DNA of 64,000 bases from Stenotrophomonas sp. HITSZ_GD (GTDB lineage: Bacteria; Pseudomonadota; Gammaproteobacteria; Xanthomonadales; Xanthomonadaceae). The position numbers were made by a program, and so were the translations under genes. Under the pieces are notes generated by a model. The model did no database searches and was not told the DNA's origin. It saw nothing but the letters and a program-made list of their open reading frames with translations. The DNA lies in assembly GCF_029543105.1 (NCBI RefSeq), contig NZ_JARQXB010000014.1, forward strand, positions 22,508-86,507. Direction: 5' to 3'. Shown here piece after piece: positions 10,583-19,133 of the stretch; within the stretch, counting starts at the first letter, position 1; the number at the start of each line of letters is the position of its first letter.

Positions 10583-11671
10583 TCAGGCCGCCAGGTCGAG
10601 TGCGCGGGGCAGGCGGCGCGGCGGCAGGCCGCGCACCGCATCGGCGATGGCGCGGATGTGCGCCGGCGTGGTGCCGCAACAACCGCCGACGATGTTCAGC
10701 AGGCCGGCGGTGGCGAACTCGTGCAGCGTGGCGGCCATTTCTTCCGGCGTTTCGTCGTACTCGCCGAAAGCGTTGGGCAGCCCCGCGTTCGGATGCGCGC
10801 TCACGTAGCTGTCGGCCACGGTGGAGAGCGTTTCCACGTGCGGACGCAGGTCGCGCGCGCCGAGCGCGCAGTTCAGGCCCACCGAGAGCGGGCGGCTGTG
10901 CGCGACCGAGGCGTAGAACGCTTCGGCGGTCTGCCCGGACAAGGTGCGCCCGGAGGCATCGGTGATGGTGCCGGAAATCATGATCGGCAGCCGCCCGCCG
11001 CGCGCGTCGAACACCTCTTCGATGGCGAACAGCGCGGCCTTGGCGTTGAGCGTGTCGAAGATGGTCTCCACCATCAGCGTGTCGGCGCCGCCGTCGATCA
11101 GGCCTTCGATGGCTTCGCGGTAGGTCGCGCGCAGCTCGTCGAAACTGGTGTTGCGGTGGCCGGGGTCGTTGACGTCCGGGCTGATGGAGGCGGTGCGGCT
11201 GGTCGGGCCGAGCACGCCGATCACGAAGCGCGGCTTCTCCGGCGTGGTCGCCTCGATCGCGTCGCAGCACTGCCGCGCCAGCGCCGCGCCGGCCTTGTTC
11301 AGTTCGTAGACCAGGTGTTCGAGGTGGTAGTCGGCCTGGCTCACCGAGGTGGCGTTGAACGTGTTGGTCTCGATGAAGTCCGCGCCCGCTTCGAGGTAGG
11401 CGGTATGGATGCCGGCGATCACGTCCGGGCGGGTGAGCAGCAGCAGGTCGTTGTTGCCCTTCAGGTCGTGGCCGCAGCCTTCGCCGTGGACGTGGCCCTG
11501 CTGCCCGTCGTAGCCGCCGGCGAAGCGCTCGCCGCGGTAGTCGGCCTCTTCCAGGCGATGGCGCTGGATCATCGTGCCCATCGCGCCGTCGATGATCATG
11601 ATGCGTTCGCGCAGGGCCTGGGCGAGTTGTTCGGCGCGGTCGGGGTGCAGCCAGGGCAGGTCGATGCTCAT
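10583..11671 (-). CDS. metH: Methionine synthase, N-terminal component (homocysteine S-methyltransferase domain)
   Basis: 362-residue protein equal to the first domain of MetH. It opens with the signature [20 protein letters not shown]. The zinc site is formed by Cys in [10 protein letters not shown] and the pair of Cys in [12 protein letters not shown] near the C-terminus. It binds homocysteine and receives the methyl group from the cobalamin carried by the product of the downstream gene (22-bp gap), so the two products should form a complex. Splitting into two polypeptides is a lineage trait rather than a frameshift: both parts have proper starts and the junction falls between domains. It lies 12 bp after the ArsR-methyltransferase fusion gene and is probably co-transcribed with it. 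Confidence 0.93.
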   Translation of the reverse strand: MSIDLPWLHPDRAEQLAQALRERIMIIDGAMGTMIQRHRLEEADYRGERFAGGYDGQQGHVHGEGCGHDLKGNNDLLLLTRPDVIAGIHTAYLEAGADFIETNTFNATSVSQADYHLEHLVYELNKAGAALARQCCDAIEATTPEKPRFVIGVLGPTSRTASISPDVNDPGHRNTSFDELRATYREAIEGLIDGGADTLMVETIFDTLNAKAALFAIEEVFDARGGRLPIMISGTITDASGRTLSGQTAEAFYASVAHSRPLSVGLNCALGARDLRPHVETLSTVADSYVSAHPNAGLPNAFGEYDETPEEMAATLHEFATAGLLNIVGGCCGTTPAHIRAIADAVRGLPPRRLPRALDLAA

Positions 11672-11683
11672 GCGGACTCCGGG

Positions 11684-12613
11684 TCAGGGCTTGGCGGCGA
11701 TCAGCGAGATCACCTCGAAATGCGGCGGTCGCTTCTCGCGCGTCACCGTCTCCAGGCTGGACACTTCCAGCCCCGCCTTCTCGACGAACTTGCGCAATTC
11801 CTTGGCGCTGAAACCGAGATTGACGTGGCCATAGGCCTCCACCGCGGCGCGATGCTCGTGCTTGGCCAGGCTGCACAGCAGCAGGCGGCCGCCCGGCCGC
11901 AACACGCGCGCGGCTTCGGCCACGGCCTGCGCGGGCTTGGCCGCGTAGGTCAGTGCGTGCATCAGCACGACCAGATCGAAGCTGCGCTCGGCGAACGGCA
12001 GGGCGTGCATGTCGCCCTCGCGCACCTCCACGTTCGCCAGCCGGCGCAGGCGTTCGCTGGCGGCGGCCACCACGCGGGCGCTGGTGTCGATGCACACGTA
12101 GCGCTGAGCGTGCGGGGCGACCAGCTCGGCCAGCACGCCGTCGCCGGAGGCGATGTCGAGCACGTCACCGGTTTCCAATAGCGGCAGCGCACTGCGGGCC
12201 AGGGCCTCCCAGGTGCGGCCGGGGGAGTAGTGGCGTTCCATGTCGCCGGCCACCGAGTCGGCCCAGTTCTGGTCCGCGGCACGCATCGCCAGCACGCCGG
12301 CCACGCGCTCGGCGTCCTGGCGCAGCAGGGGGTCGTCGCTGCCGTTGCTCAGTGCCTGCCACAAGGCGCGCTGGGCCGGGTCCAGCGCGGCTTCGTCGAA
12401 GCGGTAGTAGGCCGACACGCCGGCGCGGCGGTCGCGCACCAGGCCGGCTTCCTTAAGCTTGGCCAGGTGAGTGGACACGCGCGGCTGGGCCAGGCGGGTG
12501 ATGCCCGACAGCTCGGCCACGGTGAGCTCCTCCTGCTCCAGCAGGGCGAGCAGGCGCACGCGGGTGGCGTCTGCGAAGACCTTCAGGCGGGTCGACCAGT
12601 CTTCCAGGTCCAT
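11684..12613 (-). CDS. ArsR-type regulator fused to a SAM-dependent methyltransferase
   Basis: 309-residue fusion. Residues 1-90 are an ArsR winged helix (LKVFADATRVRLLALLEQEE, then ITRLAQPRVSTHLAKLKEAG as recognition helix) without the Cys metal motif of ArsR sensors. Residues ~130-309 are a class I methyltransferase with the SAM loop VLDIASGDGVLAEL and the motif-III region LRPGGRLLLCSLA. It is the first gene before the split metH, so it probably senses SAM or S-adenosylhomocysteine and represses methionine synthesis, comparable with the ArsR-type SahR regulators. Whether the methyltransferase is catalytic or only a sensor cannot be told. ATG at 12613 directly abuts the operator at 12616-12643 and has no Shine-Dalgarno, so a leaderless message is possible. 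Confidence 0.88.
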   Translation of the reverse strand: MDLEDWSTRLKVFADATRVRLLALLEQEELTVAELSGITRLAQPRVSTHLAKLKEAGLVRDRRAGVSAYYRFDEAALDPAQRALWQALSNGSDDPLLRQDAERVAGVLAMRAADQNWADSVAGDMERHYSPGRTWEALARSALPLLETGDVLDIASGDGVLAELVAPHAQRYVCIDTSARVVAAASERLRRLANVEVREGDMHALPFAERSFDLVVLMHALTYAAKPAQAVAEAARVLRPGGRLLLCSLAKHEHRAAVEAYGHVNLGFSAKELRKFVEKAGLEVSSLETVTREKRPPHFEVISLIAAKP

Positions 12614-12615
12614 AA

Positions 12616-12643
12616 ATATCTCTATATCTCGATAGCGAGATAT
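12616..12643 (-). promoter_or_regulatory. Likely ArsR-type operator upstream of the methionine synthase operon
   Basis: Three copies of the half-site ATATCTC: 12616-12622, 12624-12630 and, inverted, GAGATAT at 12637-12643. The inner pair forms a perfect 20-bp palindrome ATATCTCG-ATAG-CGAGATAT (12624-12643). It lies 2 bp from the start codon of the ArsR-methyltransferase gene and is strikingly AT-rich for this genome. This position suits autorepression of the metH operon. Confidence 0.75.
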
Positions 12644-12735
12644 TTTAGGGCGTGGCGGGGTGGGGTCAACCTACATACGCATGCGAATGGTTGGCGCTAC
12701 AATGGGCCGACTTTGCTCCCCCGGAGGGTTCGGAC

Positions 12736-13884
12736 GTGGATTTCAGCTTTACCGAAGAACAATTGATGATCCAGGACGTCGCGCGCCGGATCGCCCAGGA
12801 GAAGATCGCGCCGAGCGCCGAGCACTTTGACCGCACCGGCGAGTTCCCGCGCGAGAACATCCGCCTGCTCGGCGAGAACGGCCTGATGGGCATCGAGGTG
12901 CCGGAGGAATATGGCGGCGCGGGCATGGACCCGGTGTCCTACGTGCTGGCGATGATCGAGATCGCGGCGGGCGATGCGGCGCATTCGACGATCATGTCGG
13001 TCAACAATTCGCTGTTCTGCACGGGCATCCTGAAGAACGGCAGCGAGGCGCAGAAGCAGAAGTACGTGCGGGCGATCGCCGACGGCAGCCAGGTCGGCGC
13101 GTTCGCGCTGACCGAGCCGCAGTCCGGTTCCGATGCTTCGGCGATGCGCTGCCGCGCGGTGAAGCAGGCCGATGGCACCTACGTGATCAACGGCAAGAAG
13201 AGCTGGATCACCTCCGGGCCGGTGGCCAAGTACATCATCCTGTTCGCGATGACGGCGCCGGAGCAGGGCGCGCGCGGCATCACCGCCTTCATGATCGATA
13301 CCGACAAGCCCGGCTTCGGCCGCGGCAAGACCGAGCCCAAGCTGGGCATCCGCGCCTCGGCGACGTGCGAGATCGAGTTCGCCGATTACGTGGCGCAGCC
13401 TGAAGACGTGGTCGGTTCGGAAGGCGATGGCTTCAAGATCGCGATGGGCGTGCTGGACGCGGGCCGCATCGGCATTGCCTCGCAGGCGATCGGCATCGCG
13501 CGGGCGGCCTACGAGGCGACACTGGAATACGCGCGCGAACGCCATGCCTTCGGTGCGGCGATCGGCACGTTCCAGATGACCCAGGCCAAGATCGCCGACA
13601 TGAAGTGCAAGCTGGACGCGGCGCTGCTGCTGACCTTGCGGGCGGCCTGGCTCAAGTCGCAGGGGCAGAAGTTCAGCACCGAGGCGGCGGTGGCCAAGCT
13701 CACCGCGTCCGAAGCGGCGATGTGGATCACCCACCAGGCCGTGCAGATCCACGGTGGCATGGGGTACTCCAAGGAAATGCCGCTGGAGCGGTATTTCCGC
13801 GATGCGAAGATCACCGAGATCTACGAGGGGACTTCGGAAATCCAGCGGCTGGTGATTGCGCGGGCGGAAACCGGGTTGCGCTGA
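12736..13884 (+). CDS. Acyl-CoA dehydrogenase
   Basis: 382-residue FAD enzyme catalysing alpha,beta-dehydrogenation of acyl-CoA. It starts at GTG 12736 (VDFSFTEEQLMIQDVARRIA) behind a GGAGG at 12723-12727, and its length is usual for short/branched-chain acyl-CoA dehydrogenases. FAD-binding signatures are FALTEPQSGSDASAMRC (near 130-145) and QIHGGMGYSKEMPLERYFRD. The catalytic Glu lies in the C-terminal ITEIYEGTSEIQRLVIARAE, at the position of the short-chain and isobutyryl-type enzymes. Likely role: fatty-acid or branched-chain amino-acid breakdown. A possible -10 TACAAT is at 12698-12703. Monocistronic; the substrate chain length cannot be settled from sequence. Confidence 0.92.
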   Translation: MDFSFTEEQLMIQDVARRIAQEKIAPSAEHFDRTGEFPRENIRLLGENGLMGIEVPEEYGGAGMDPVSYVLAMIEIAAGDAAHSTIMSVNNSLFCTGILKNGSEAQKQKYVRAIADGSQVGAFALTEPQSGSDASAMRCRAVKQADGTYVINGKKSWITSGPVAKYIILFAMTAPEQGARGITAFMIDTDKPGFGRGKTEPKLGIRASATCEIEFADYVAQPEDVVGSEGDGFKIAMGVLDAGRIGIASQAIGIARAAYEATLEYARERHAFGAAIGTFQMTQAKIADMKCKLDAALLLTLRAAWLKSQGQKFSTEAAVAKLTASEAAMWITHQAVQIHGGMGYSKEMPLERYFRDAKITEIYEGTSEIQRLVIARAETGLR

Positions 13885-13887
13885 GGG

Positions 13888-13923
13888 CTCGGATTCGGAT
13901 TCGGACTCGGACTCGGACTCGGA
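13888..13923. repeat. Hexanucleotide tandem repeat (YTCGGA x6)
   Basis: Six consecutive six-base units: CTCGGA, TTCGGA, TTCGGA, CTCGGA, CTCGGA, CTCGGA. The array starts three bases after the acyl-CoA dehydrogenase stop codon and lies before the long dyad element. It is non-coding, so copy-number change would not shift a gene frame. Confidence 0.9.
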
Positions 13924-13950
13924 GCGCGGCTGTTCCGGGTGGGTCGCGCG

Positions 13951-14058
13951 GCGTCCGGTGGGCAGGCCCTACCGGGACACGCCGTGAATCCATCCATGGA
14001 GGCTCGTAGGCGACATCCATGTCGCCTACGGTCCCGGCAGGGCCCGCCCACCGGACGC
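13951..14058. repeat. Long-stem intergenic dyad element, complete copy
   Basis: Outer arms 13951-13978 and 14031-14058 are inverted complements at 26 of 28 positions (GCGTCCGGTGGGC...). The loop carries an inner perfect hairpin, GTAGGCGACAT-CC-ATGTCGCCTAC, at 14006-14029. The core from about 13973 (CGGGACACGCCGTGAATCC onward) recurs almost unchanged at the right window edge (63937-64000), and the same architecture with other arm sequence occurs at 33300-33407. A short reverse frame (MDVAYEPPWMDSRRVP) through it is an artefact of the repeat. The 13885-14232 interval holds no gene: only this element, the hexamer array, a REP arm and a terminator. Confidence 0.85.
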
Positions 14059-14113
14059 CCGATGGATTCGCGCGACCGGACCGCAAAGCGGTTCGCGCAA
14101 GCCGTGGTGCTCC

Positions 14114-14137
14114 TGTAGGAGCGGCTTCAGCCGCGAC
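14114..14137 (+). repeat. REP-like single arm (TGTAGGAGCGGC family)
   Basis: Identical over 24 bases to the arm at 7758-7781. No good inverted partner is seen nearby, so this is a single arm or a decayed dyad between the long dyad element and the terminator. Confidence 0.85.
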
Positions 14138-14185
14138 CGCGTCCCGCGAGCGCCAGTTCCACCCACGCCGCTGGCGGCCGAGCAC

Positions 14186-14215
14186 AAAAAAAGCCGCCCT
14201 CGGGCGGCTTTTTTT
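14186..14215. terminator. Bidirectional rho-independent terminator
   Basis: A-tract, stem GCCGCCC / GGGCGGC (14193-14208) and T-tract on both strands. It lies between the convergent acyl-CoA dehydrogenase and suhB genes and can end transcription from either side. Confidence 0.92.
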
Positions 14216-14232
14216 GTTCGGGCGGCAAGGCC

Positions 14233-15063
14233 TCAGAACTTGGCGTCGAACTCGGCCGCGTAGCCCGTGTTGACGATCACCTTCTGCAGGGCCTCGCTCA
14301 CCTTGATGTTGCCGGCCACCAGCTGGCGCGCGTCCGGGCCCTTGTCGTCCATGCGCGCCGGGGTGGCGCCCTTGAAGTCGCACACGCGGCCGCCGGCTTC
14401 GCGCACCAGCAGCACGCCGGCGGCGATGTCCCACGCCTTCACGCCGGCCTCGAAGTAGGCGTCGGTGCGGCCGCAGGCCACGTAGGCCAGGTCCAGCGCG
14501 GCCGAGCCGGTGCGGCGGATGTCCTCGGCCTGGGTCAGCAGGGCGTCCACGCACTTGAGCTGGCTGCTGGCGCGGGCACGCTCGCGCGGCGGGAAGCCAG
14601 TGTGGATCATGGCGCCGGCCAGGTCCTTGCGGTCGGCCACGCGGATGCGGCGGTCGTTGAGCACCGCGCCGGCACCGCGGCTCGCGGTGAACAGCTCGTT
14701 GCGCAGCGGGTCGAAGATCACCGCGTCCAGCGGCTCGCCGTTCTCGACCAGGGCGATGGACACGCAGTAGTGCGGGAAGCCGCGCAGGTAGTTGCTGGTG
14801 CCGTCCAGCGGGTCGATCACCCACATGTAGCGGCCGCTGTGGCCCTGCACGCCGCCCTCTTCGCCGAGGACGCCGTAATCCGGGTAGGCGCGCTTGAGTT
14901 CCTTGACGATCACCTTCTCCGCGTCCGCATCCACCTCGCTGGCATAGTCCATGCGGCCCTTCTGCACGACGTTCAGCGCCTCGAGCTTGTTGATGTTGCG
15001 CAACAGGACGTTGCCGGCGAGGCGTGCGGCCTTGACCATGACGGTGACGGCGGGTTTCTGCAT
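14233..15063 (-). CDS. suhB: Inositol-1-monophosphatase (SuhB family)
   Basis: 276-residue Mg2+-dependent phosphatase. Metal and catalytic motifs: GEEGG (Glu), [19 protein letters not shown] (the DPxDGT box) and [19 protein letters not shown] near the C-terminus. It dephosphorylates inositol-1-phosphate and similar polyols; in E. coli SuhB also acts in rRNA transcription antitermination complexes. Length and motifs are standard. It is divergent from trmJ with about 120 bp between the starts, and its end is followed by the bidirectional terminator 17 bp downstream. Confidence 0.93.
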   Translation of the reverse strand: MQKPAVTVMVKAARLAGNVLLRNINKLEALNVVQKGRMDYASEVDADAEKVIVKELKRAYPDYGVLGEEGGVQGHSGRYMWVIDPLDGTSNYLRGFPHYCVSIALVENGEPLDAVIFDPLRNELFTASRGAGAVLNDRRIRVADRKDLAGAMIHTGFPPRERARASSQLKCVDALLTQAEDIRRTGSAALDLAYVACGRTDAYFEAGVKAWDIAAGVLLVREAGGRVCDFKGATPARMDDKGPDARQLVAGNIKVSEALQKVIVNTGYAAEFDAKF

Positions 15064-15183
15064 GGCGAAGGCTCCCGTGAAGGCAGAAGAGGGGCGGAAC
15101 TGGCGGGGGGAAAGAGCGGTTCGGCGTCGAGGCCGTCGCGCAGTTTACCATCTGCGGCTGATCCGCTCCCCAATTGCCCGTTC

Positions 15184-15960
15184 ATGCAGCCCGTCGCGTT
15201 CGCTTCCCCCTCGATCCGTTTCGTCCTCGTCGGCACCCAGCACCCCGGCAACATCGGCGCGGCCGCGCGCGCGATGAAGACCATGGGCCTGGGCCGGCTG
15301 GTGCTGGTGGCCCCGGAAAAGGCCCCGGACGACGAGGCCTACCGCCGCTCAGCCGGGGCGGAGGACGTGCTCGATGGCGCGCCCGTCCACGCCACGCTCG
15401 CCGAGGCGGTGGCCGACTGCACCCTGGTGCTGGGCTGCACCGCGCGCTCGCGCCGGGTGCAGTTGGAGGAACTGCTGCCGGCCGATGCCGCGCAGCGGGC
15501 CGTGGCCCATGCCGCGACCCCGGCCGAGGTGGCGGTGGTGTTCGGCCGCGAGCGCACCGGCCTGACCAACGAGGAGTTGCAGCTGTGCCACGTGGCCGTG
15601 CACATCCCCTCCGACCCGGCCTTCAGCTCGCTCAACCTGGCCGCGGCCGTGCAGGTGCTGGCCTACGAGATGCGCCTGGCGCTGCTGGCGGCCGGCCAGG
15701 CGGCGGCCGCGCCGGCTGCCGAGCCCGGCCTGCGCGAGGGGGCGGCCAGCCATGCGCAGATGGAAGGGCTGTTCGGCCAGTTGGGCGAAACCCTGGACGA
15801 CATCGATTTCCACAAGGGCCGCTCGCCCGACTCGGCCATGCGCAAGCTGCGCCGGCTGTTCCTGCGCGCGGCCCTGAGCGAGCAGGAAGTGCGCCTGCTG
15901 CGCGGCATCCTCTCCGACGCCCAGCGGATGGCCATGCTCGCCCGCCGGGACGGCCCCTAA
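15184..15960 (+). CDS. trmJ: tRNA (cytidine/uridine-2'-O-)-methyltransferase TrmJ
   Basis: 258-residue SPOUT methyltransferase that 2'-O-methylates position 32 of several tRNAs. The N-terminal catalytic domain (residues ~8-165) shows VGTQHPGNIGAAARAMKTMG and the trefoil-knot SAM motifs VVFGRERTGLTNEELQLC and SSLNLAAAVQVLAYEM. A helical C-terminal extension (about 175-258) with LDDIDFHKGRSPDSAMRKLR is typical of TrmJ and separates it from short SpoU relatives. ATG at 15184. Divergent from suhB. The TAA ends 60 bp before the PhnD-like gene, which has its own promoter. Confidence 0.93.
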   Translation: MQPVAFASPSIRFVLVGTQHPGNIGAAARAMKTMGLGRLVLVAPEKAPDDEAYRRSAGAEDVLDGAPVHATLAEAVADCTLVLGCTARSRRVQLEELLPADAAQRAVAHAATPAEVAVVFGRERTGLTNEELQLCHVAVHIPSDPAFSSLNLAAAVQVLAYEMRLALLAAGQAAAAPAAEPGLREGAASHAQMEGLFGQLGETLDDIDFHKGRSPDSAMRKLRRLFLRAALSEQEVRLLRGILSDAQRMAMLARRDGP

Positions 15961-15967
15961 CAGACTG

Positions 15968-15995
15968 TTGCATGCGTCACGCTTTCGGCTAGGCT
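15968..15995 (+). promoter_or_regulatory. Putative sigma70 promoter for the PhnD-like / GGDEF-EAL pair
   Basis: TTGCAT (15968-15973), a 16-bp spacer and TAGGCT (15990-15995) lie 26 bp before the TTG start of the PhnD-like gene. A G-rich ribosome site (GGGGGGTG) follows near 16010. Prediction only. Confidence 0.45.
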
Positions 15996-16020
15996 TGGCC
16001 GAACGCTTGGGGGGTGTCGG

Positions 16021-16956
16021 TTGACTGCTTCACGCTGGCCGGGTTGGCGATGGCTGTGGGTCACCTGTGGGTGGCTGGTGGCGGGTGCGACGTTCGACGC
16101 CGCCGCTGCCGGGCCTTCCGGGGAGCTGGTGCTGGGGCGCATCAGCGACGACCCCAAGGTCCATTACGAACAATTGAAGCCGCTGCTCGACTACGTCGTG
16201 CCGCGCATGCACGACGTGGGCATCCGCGAGGGCCGCATCCTGATGGCGCCCGACGCGCAGCGCATGGCCAGCTACCTGCGCCGCGGCCGGGTGGACTGGG
16301 TCACCGAGACCGCCGGCACGGCGATGCTGCTGCAGCAGCGCAGCGGCGCGCGCCCGCTGCTGCTGACCGAGCGCAACGGCGTGCGCGAATACAGCACGGT
16401 GGTCTTCGTGCGCCGCGACGGCCCGGTGCAGCGGCTGGACCAGCTGCAAGGCCACTCGATCGCGCTGCAGAGCACGCTGTCCACCAGTTCCTACCTGGTG
16501 CCGGTGCTGACCCTGCTGCAGAACGGCCTGCGCCCGGAAATCCTGCTCGGCCCCAAGGACGAGCCGGCGCCGGACGCGGTGGGCTACGTGTTCGCGCGTT
16601 CGGAGTTGAACATCGCCGCCTACGTGCACAAGCGCCTGGTCACCGCCGGCGCCTTCTCCAACCTGGACTGGAACGACGAGCGCCACCTGCCGCCCTCGTT
16701 CAAGCACGATTTCCGCATCATCTACACCACCGAGCCGATCCCGCGCGCGGTGGAGATGGTGCGCGGCGACCTGCCGCCGGCGGTGCAGCGGCGGCTGCAC
16801 GAAGTGCTGTTGCAGGCCGCCTCCGACCCGCAGGCCGCCCCGGCGCTGCACAAGTTCTTCGGCACTTCCGGTTTCTACCCCGTCGATCCGGCCTCGCAAC
16901 GCGAGCTGGATGCCCTTCGCGAAGGATTGCAGCGCGTGCGGATGCAGGTCGAATGA
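16021..16956 (+). CDS. PhnD-like periplasmic substrate-binding protein
   Basis: 311-residue exported protein of the phosphate/phosphonate-binding (PhnD, PF12974-type) fold. Starts at TTG 16021 with a signal peptide (WLWVTCGWLVAGATFDAAAAG). The mature part begins LVLGRISDDPKVHYEQLKPL and has the lobe signatures VDWVTETAGTAMLL, TVVFVRRDGPVQRLDQLQG and the Ser/Thr-rich ligand loop LQSTLSTSSYLVPVLTLL. No ABC permease or ATPase is nearby. Its stop overlaps the start of the downstream GGDEF-EAL gene (ATGA), so it is more likely the periplasmic sensor of that signalling protein than part of an importer. Ligand unknown. Confidence 0.82.
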   Translation: MTASRWPGWRWLWVTCGWLVAGATFDAAAAGPSGELVLGRISDDPKVHYEQLKPLLDYVVPRMHDVGIREGRILMAPDAQRMASYLRRGRVDWVTETAGTAMLLQQRSGARPLLLTERNGVREYSTVVFVRRDGPVQRLDQLQGHSIALQSTLSTSSYLVPVLTLLQNGLRPEILLGPKDEPAPDAVGYVFARSELNIAAYVHKRLVTAGAFSNLDWNDERHLPPSFKHDFRIIYTTEPIPRAVEMVRGDLPPAVQRRLHEVLLQAASDPQAAPALHKFFGTSGFYPVDPASQRELDALREGLQRVRMQVE

Positions 16957-19076
16957 ATCGCGTACGTTTCGGGCTGCAGGCCCGCTTCCTGATCGTGATG
17001 GGCCTGGCGTTCGCGCTGGTGGTCGGCATCCTGTTGCTGCTGCTGCAGCGGCAGACCCGCATGCAGGCCGAGGTGCGCACCCTGAGTGGGGCGATCATCC
17101 ACGACCTGTTCGACCGCAGCCTGCGCTCGCGCGGCGAGGCGCTGGCTACCGAGCTGGCCGACGCGTTGGTCAACCCGCTGTACTACTCGGACCTGGACCA
17201 GGTCGGCGCGCTGGTGCGCAACACCTCGCGCCAGCAGGTGGTCAGCTACGTGCGCGTGTTCGACCGCGAGGGCCGGCTGATCCACGACGGCTCGGTAGAC
17301 ATTCCCGGCTATGGCCAGCAGATGCAGGACCCGCTCGCCGGGCAGGCCATCGGCACGCGCAAGCTGCTGATGCAGTGGTCCCCGGACGTGCTCGACGTGA
17401 CCATGCCGGTGATGATGGGCCAGGAGAAGATCGGCGGCGTCCGCGTGGGCATGTCGCTGGGCCGCGTGCGCCAGCTGGAATCCGGCGCCAACGAGACCTT
17501 GCTCGAACGCCTGGCGGAGGTCGGCAAGCGCGACCTGGGCTGGCTGATGCTGCTGCTGGCCGGGCTGGCGGTGATCGCCACGGTGGTGGCGATCTACATC
17601 CAGCGCACGCTGGTCGGGCCGATCCGCTGGCTGGCGCAGGCGGCCCGGCAGATCGAAGCCGGCGACTACGCGGTGGAGCGGCGCAGCAGCGAGCGCAACG
17701 ACGAGGTCGGCGAGCTGATCCGCGCGTTCGGCCGCATGAGCGAGAGCATCGCCCGGCACGACCGCGAAGTGCGGCACATGGCCTACACCGATGCGCTGAC
17801 CGGCCTCACCAACCGCCTGGCTTTCCGCGAGAACCTGGACCACCAGCTGCTGGCCGCGCGCAATTCCGGCCGCCAGCTGGCGCTGCTGTTCGCCGACATC
17901 GACGACTTCAAGCGCGTCAACGACACGCTCGGCCACGAGGCCGGCGACGAGGCGCTGCTGCAGTTCTCCGCGCGCATCCGCGTGGCGGTGGAGGAGATGG
18001 GCGGCGACGAGGCGCTGCTGGCGCGTTTCGGCGGCGACGAATTCGTGATCCTGGTGCAATCCGGCGACGTGCGCGAGTCCGCGCTGAAGCTGGCCGACCG
18101 GCTGGTGGAGGACCTGGGCGAGCCGTTGAAGGTGGAAGGGCGCGAGGTGTTCCTGGGGACCTCCATCGGCATCACGCTGTTCCCGGACGACGCCCGCGAT
18201 GCCACCGCGCTGCTGAAGAATGGCGACATCGCCATGTACCAGGCCAAGGTGGCCGGCAAGAACTGCCACCGCGCCTACAACCGCGCGATGGACCACGCGG
18301 TCGAGCGCCGCGTGCACATGGAGCACGAACTGCGCGGCGCCTGGGAGCGCGGCGAGCTGCGGCTGGTCTACCAGCCGATCTACCGCACCGCCGACCGGCA
18401 GATGGTCGGCGTGGAGGTGCTGCTGCGCTGGCAGCACCCGGCGCTGGGCGCGATCCCGCCGTCGGTGTTCATCGAGGTCGCCGAGCAAAGTGGCCTGATC
18501 GAGGTGATCGGCCCGAAGGTGTTGCGCGCGGCCTGCCTGGACGCGACCCAATGGCCGCAAGTGCCGGGCGTGGCGCCGCTGTTCGTCTCGGTCAACGTGT
18601 CGCCGCGCCAGCTGCGCAGCGGCGACATGGCCGACACGGTGGCGCGTTGCCTGCGCGACTCCGGCCTGCCGCCGGCGCGGCTGCACCTGGAGCTGACCGA
18701 AACGGCGGTCATCGGCGACGAGATGCTCGCCGCCAGCCTGCTCGACAAGCTGCACCGCATGGGCGTGAAGGTGTGGCTGGACGATTTCGGCACCGGTTTC
18801 TCGGGCCTGAGCCACCTGCGCCAGGTGCCGGTGGACGGGGTGAAGATCGACAAGAGCTTCGTGGCCGACCTGCAGCGCGATCCGGACGACCTGGCGCTGA
18901 CCACCGCGATCATCGCGATGGCGCATTCGCTGGGCATCACCGTGGTGGCCGAGGGGATCGAGCACGAAGTGCAGTACCAGCTGCTGCGTGAGCGCAAGTG
19001 CGACCTGGCGCAGGGCTACTGGTTCAGCCGCCCGCTCAGTTCGATGGACCTGGTGCGGTTGCTGGGCGGGCTGTAG
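16953..19076 (+). CDS. Membrane-bound GGDEF-EAL c-di-GMP signalling protein
   Basis: 707-residue inner-membrane protein. TM1 is about residues 12-32 ([20 protein letters not shown]), a periplasmic sensor domain follows to about 190, then TM2 ([20 protein letters not shown]), a HAMP linker ([20 protein letters not shown]), GGDEF (~270-430) and EAL (~440-707). The GGDEF site is intact ([10 protein letters not shown]). The EAL domain keeps [34 protein letters not shown] and VAEGIE, so both diguanylate cyclase and phosphodiesterase activities are possible. Translationally coupled to the PhnD-like protein, its likely periplasmic partner. pgaABCD in the same window is a plausible c-di-GMP-dependent output. 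The TAG stop lies inside a repeat arm. Confidence 0.93.
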   Translation: MNRVRFGLQARFLIVMGLAFALVVGILLLLLQRQTRMQAEVRTLSGAIIHDLFDRSLRSRGEALATELADALVNPLYYSDLDQVGALVRNTSRQQVVSYVRVFDREGRLIHDGSVDIPGYGQQMQDPLAGQAIGTRKLLMQWSPDVLDVTMPVMMGQEKIGGVRVGMSLGRVRQLESGANETLLERLAEVGKRDLGWLMLLLAGLAVIATVVAIYIQRTLVGPIRWLAQAARQIEAGDYAVERRSSERNDEVGELIRAFGRMSESIARHDREVRHMAYTDALTGLTNRLAFRENLDHQLLAARNSGRQLALLFADIDDFKRVNDTLGHEAGDEALLQFSARIRVAVEEMGGDEALLARFGGDEFVILVQSGDVRESALKLADRLVEDLGEPLKVEGREVFLGTSIGITLFPDDARDATALLKNGDIAMYQAKVAGKNCHRAYNRAMDHAVERRVHMEHELRGAWERGELRLVYQPIYRTADRQMVGVEVLLRWQHPALGAIPPSVFIEVAEQSGLIEVIGPKVLRAACLDATQWPQVPGVAPLFVSVNVSPRQLRSGDMADTVARCLRDSGLPPARLHLELTETAVIGDEMLAASLLDKLHRMGVKVWLDDFGTGFSGLSHLRQVPVDGVKIDKSFVADLQRDPDDLALTTAIIAMAHSLGITVVAEGIEHEVQYQLLRERKCDLAQGYWFSRPLSSMDLVRLLGGL

Positions 19077-19133
19077 GCGCGGCGTCCGCCGCGACTGCCC
19101 TCCGCGAGGGGCGCGGCCGAAGCCGCGTCTACA
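19072..19133. repeat. REP-like dyad bridging two convergent stop codons
   Basis: Arms TGTAGGCGCGGC... (from 19072) and ...GCCGCGTCTACA (to 19133) are inverted variants of the TGTAGGAGCGGC family. TAG at 19074-19076 in the left arm ends the GGDEF-EAL gene. CTA at 19129-19131 in the right arm is the TAG stop of the reverse-strand epmB. The whole 62-bp intergenic region is the repeat; it may also serve as a bidirectional terminator-like hairpin, although it lacks a T-tract. Confidence 0.85.

Noticed and set aside
13811..14051. Small reverse-strand frames reading MDVAYEPPWMDSRRVP (also 63786-63998)
   Set aside because: They are the translation of the long-stem repeat, repeated at both sites and lacking ribosome sites; not a protein family.
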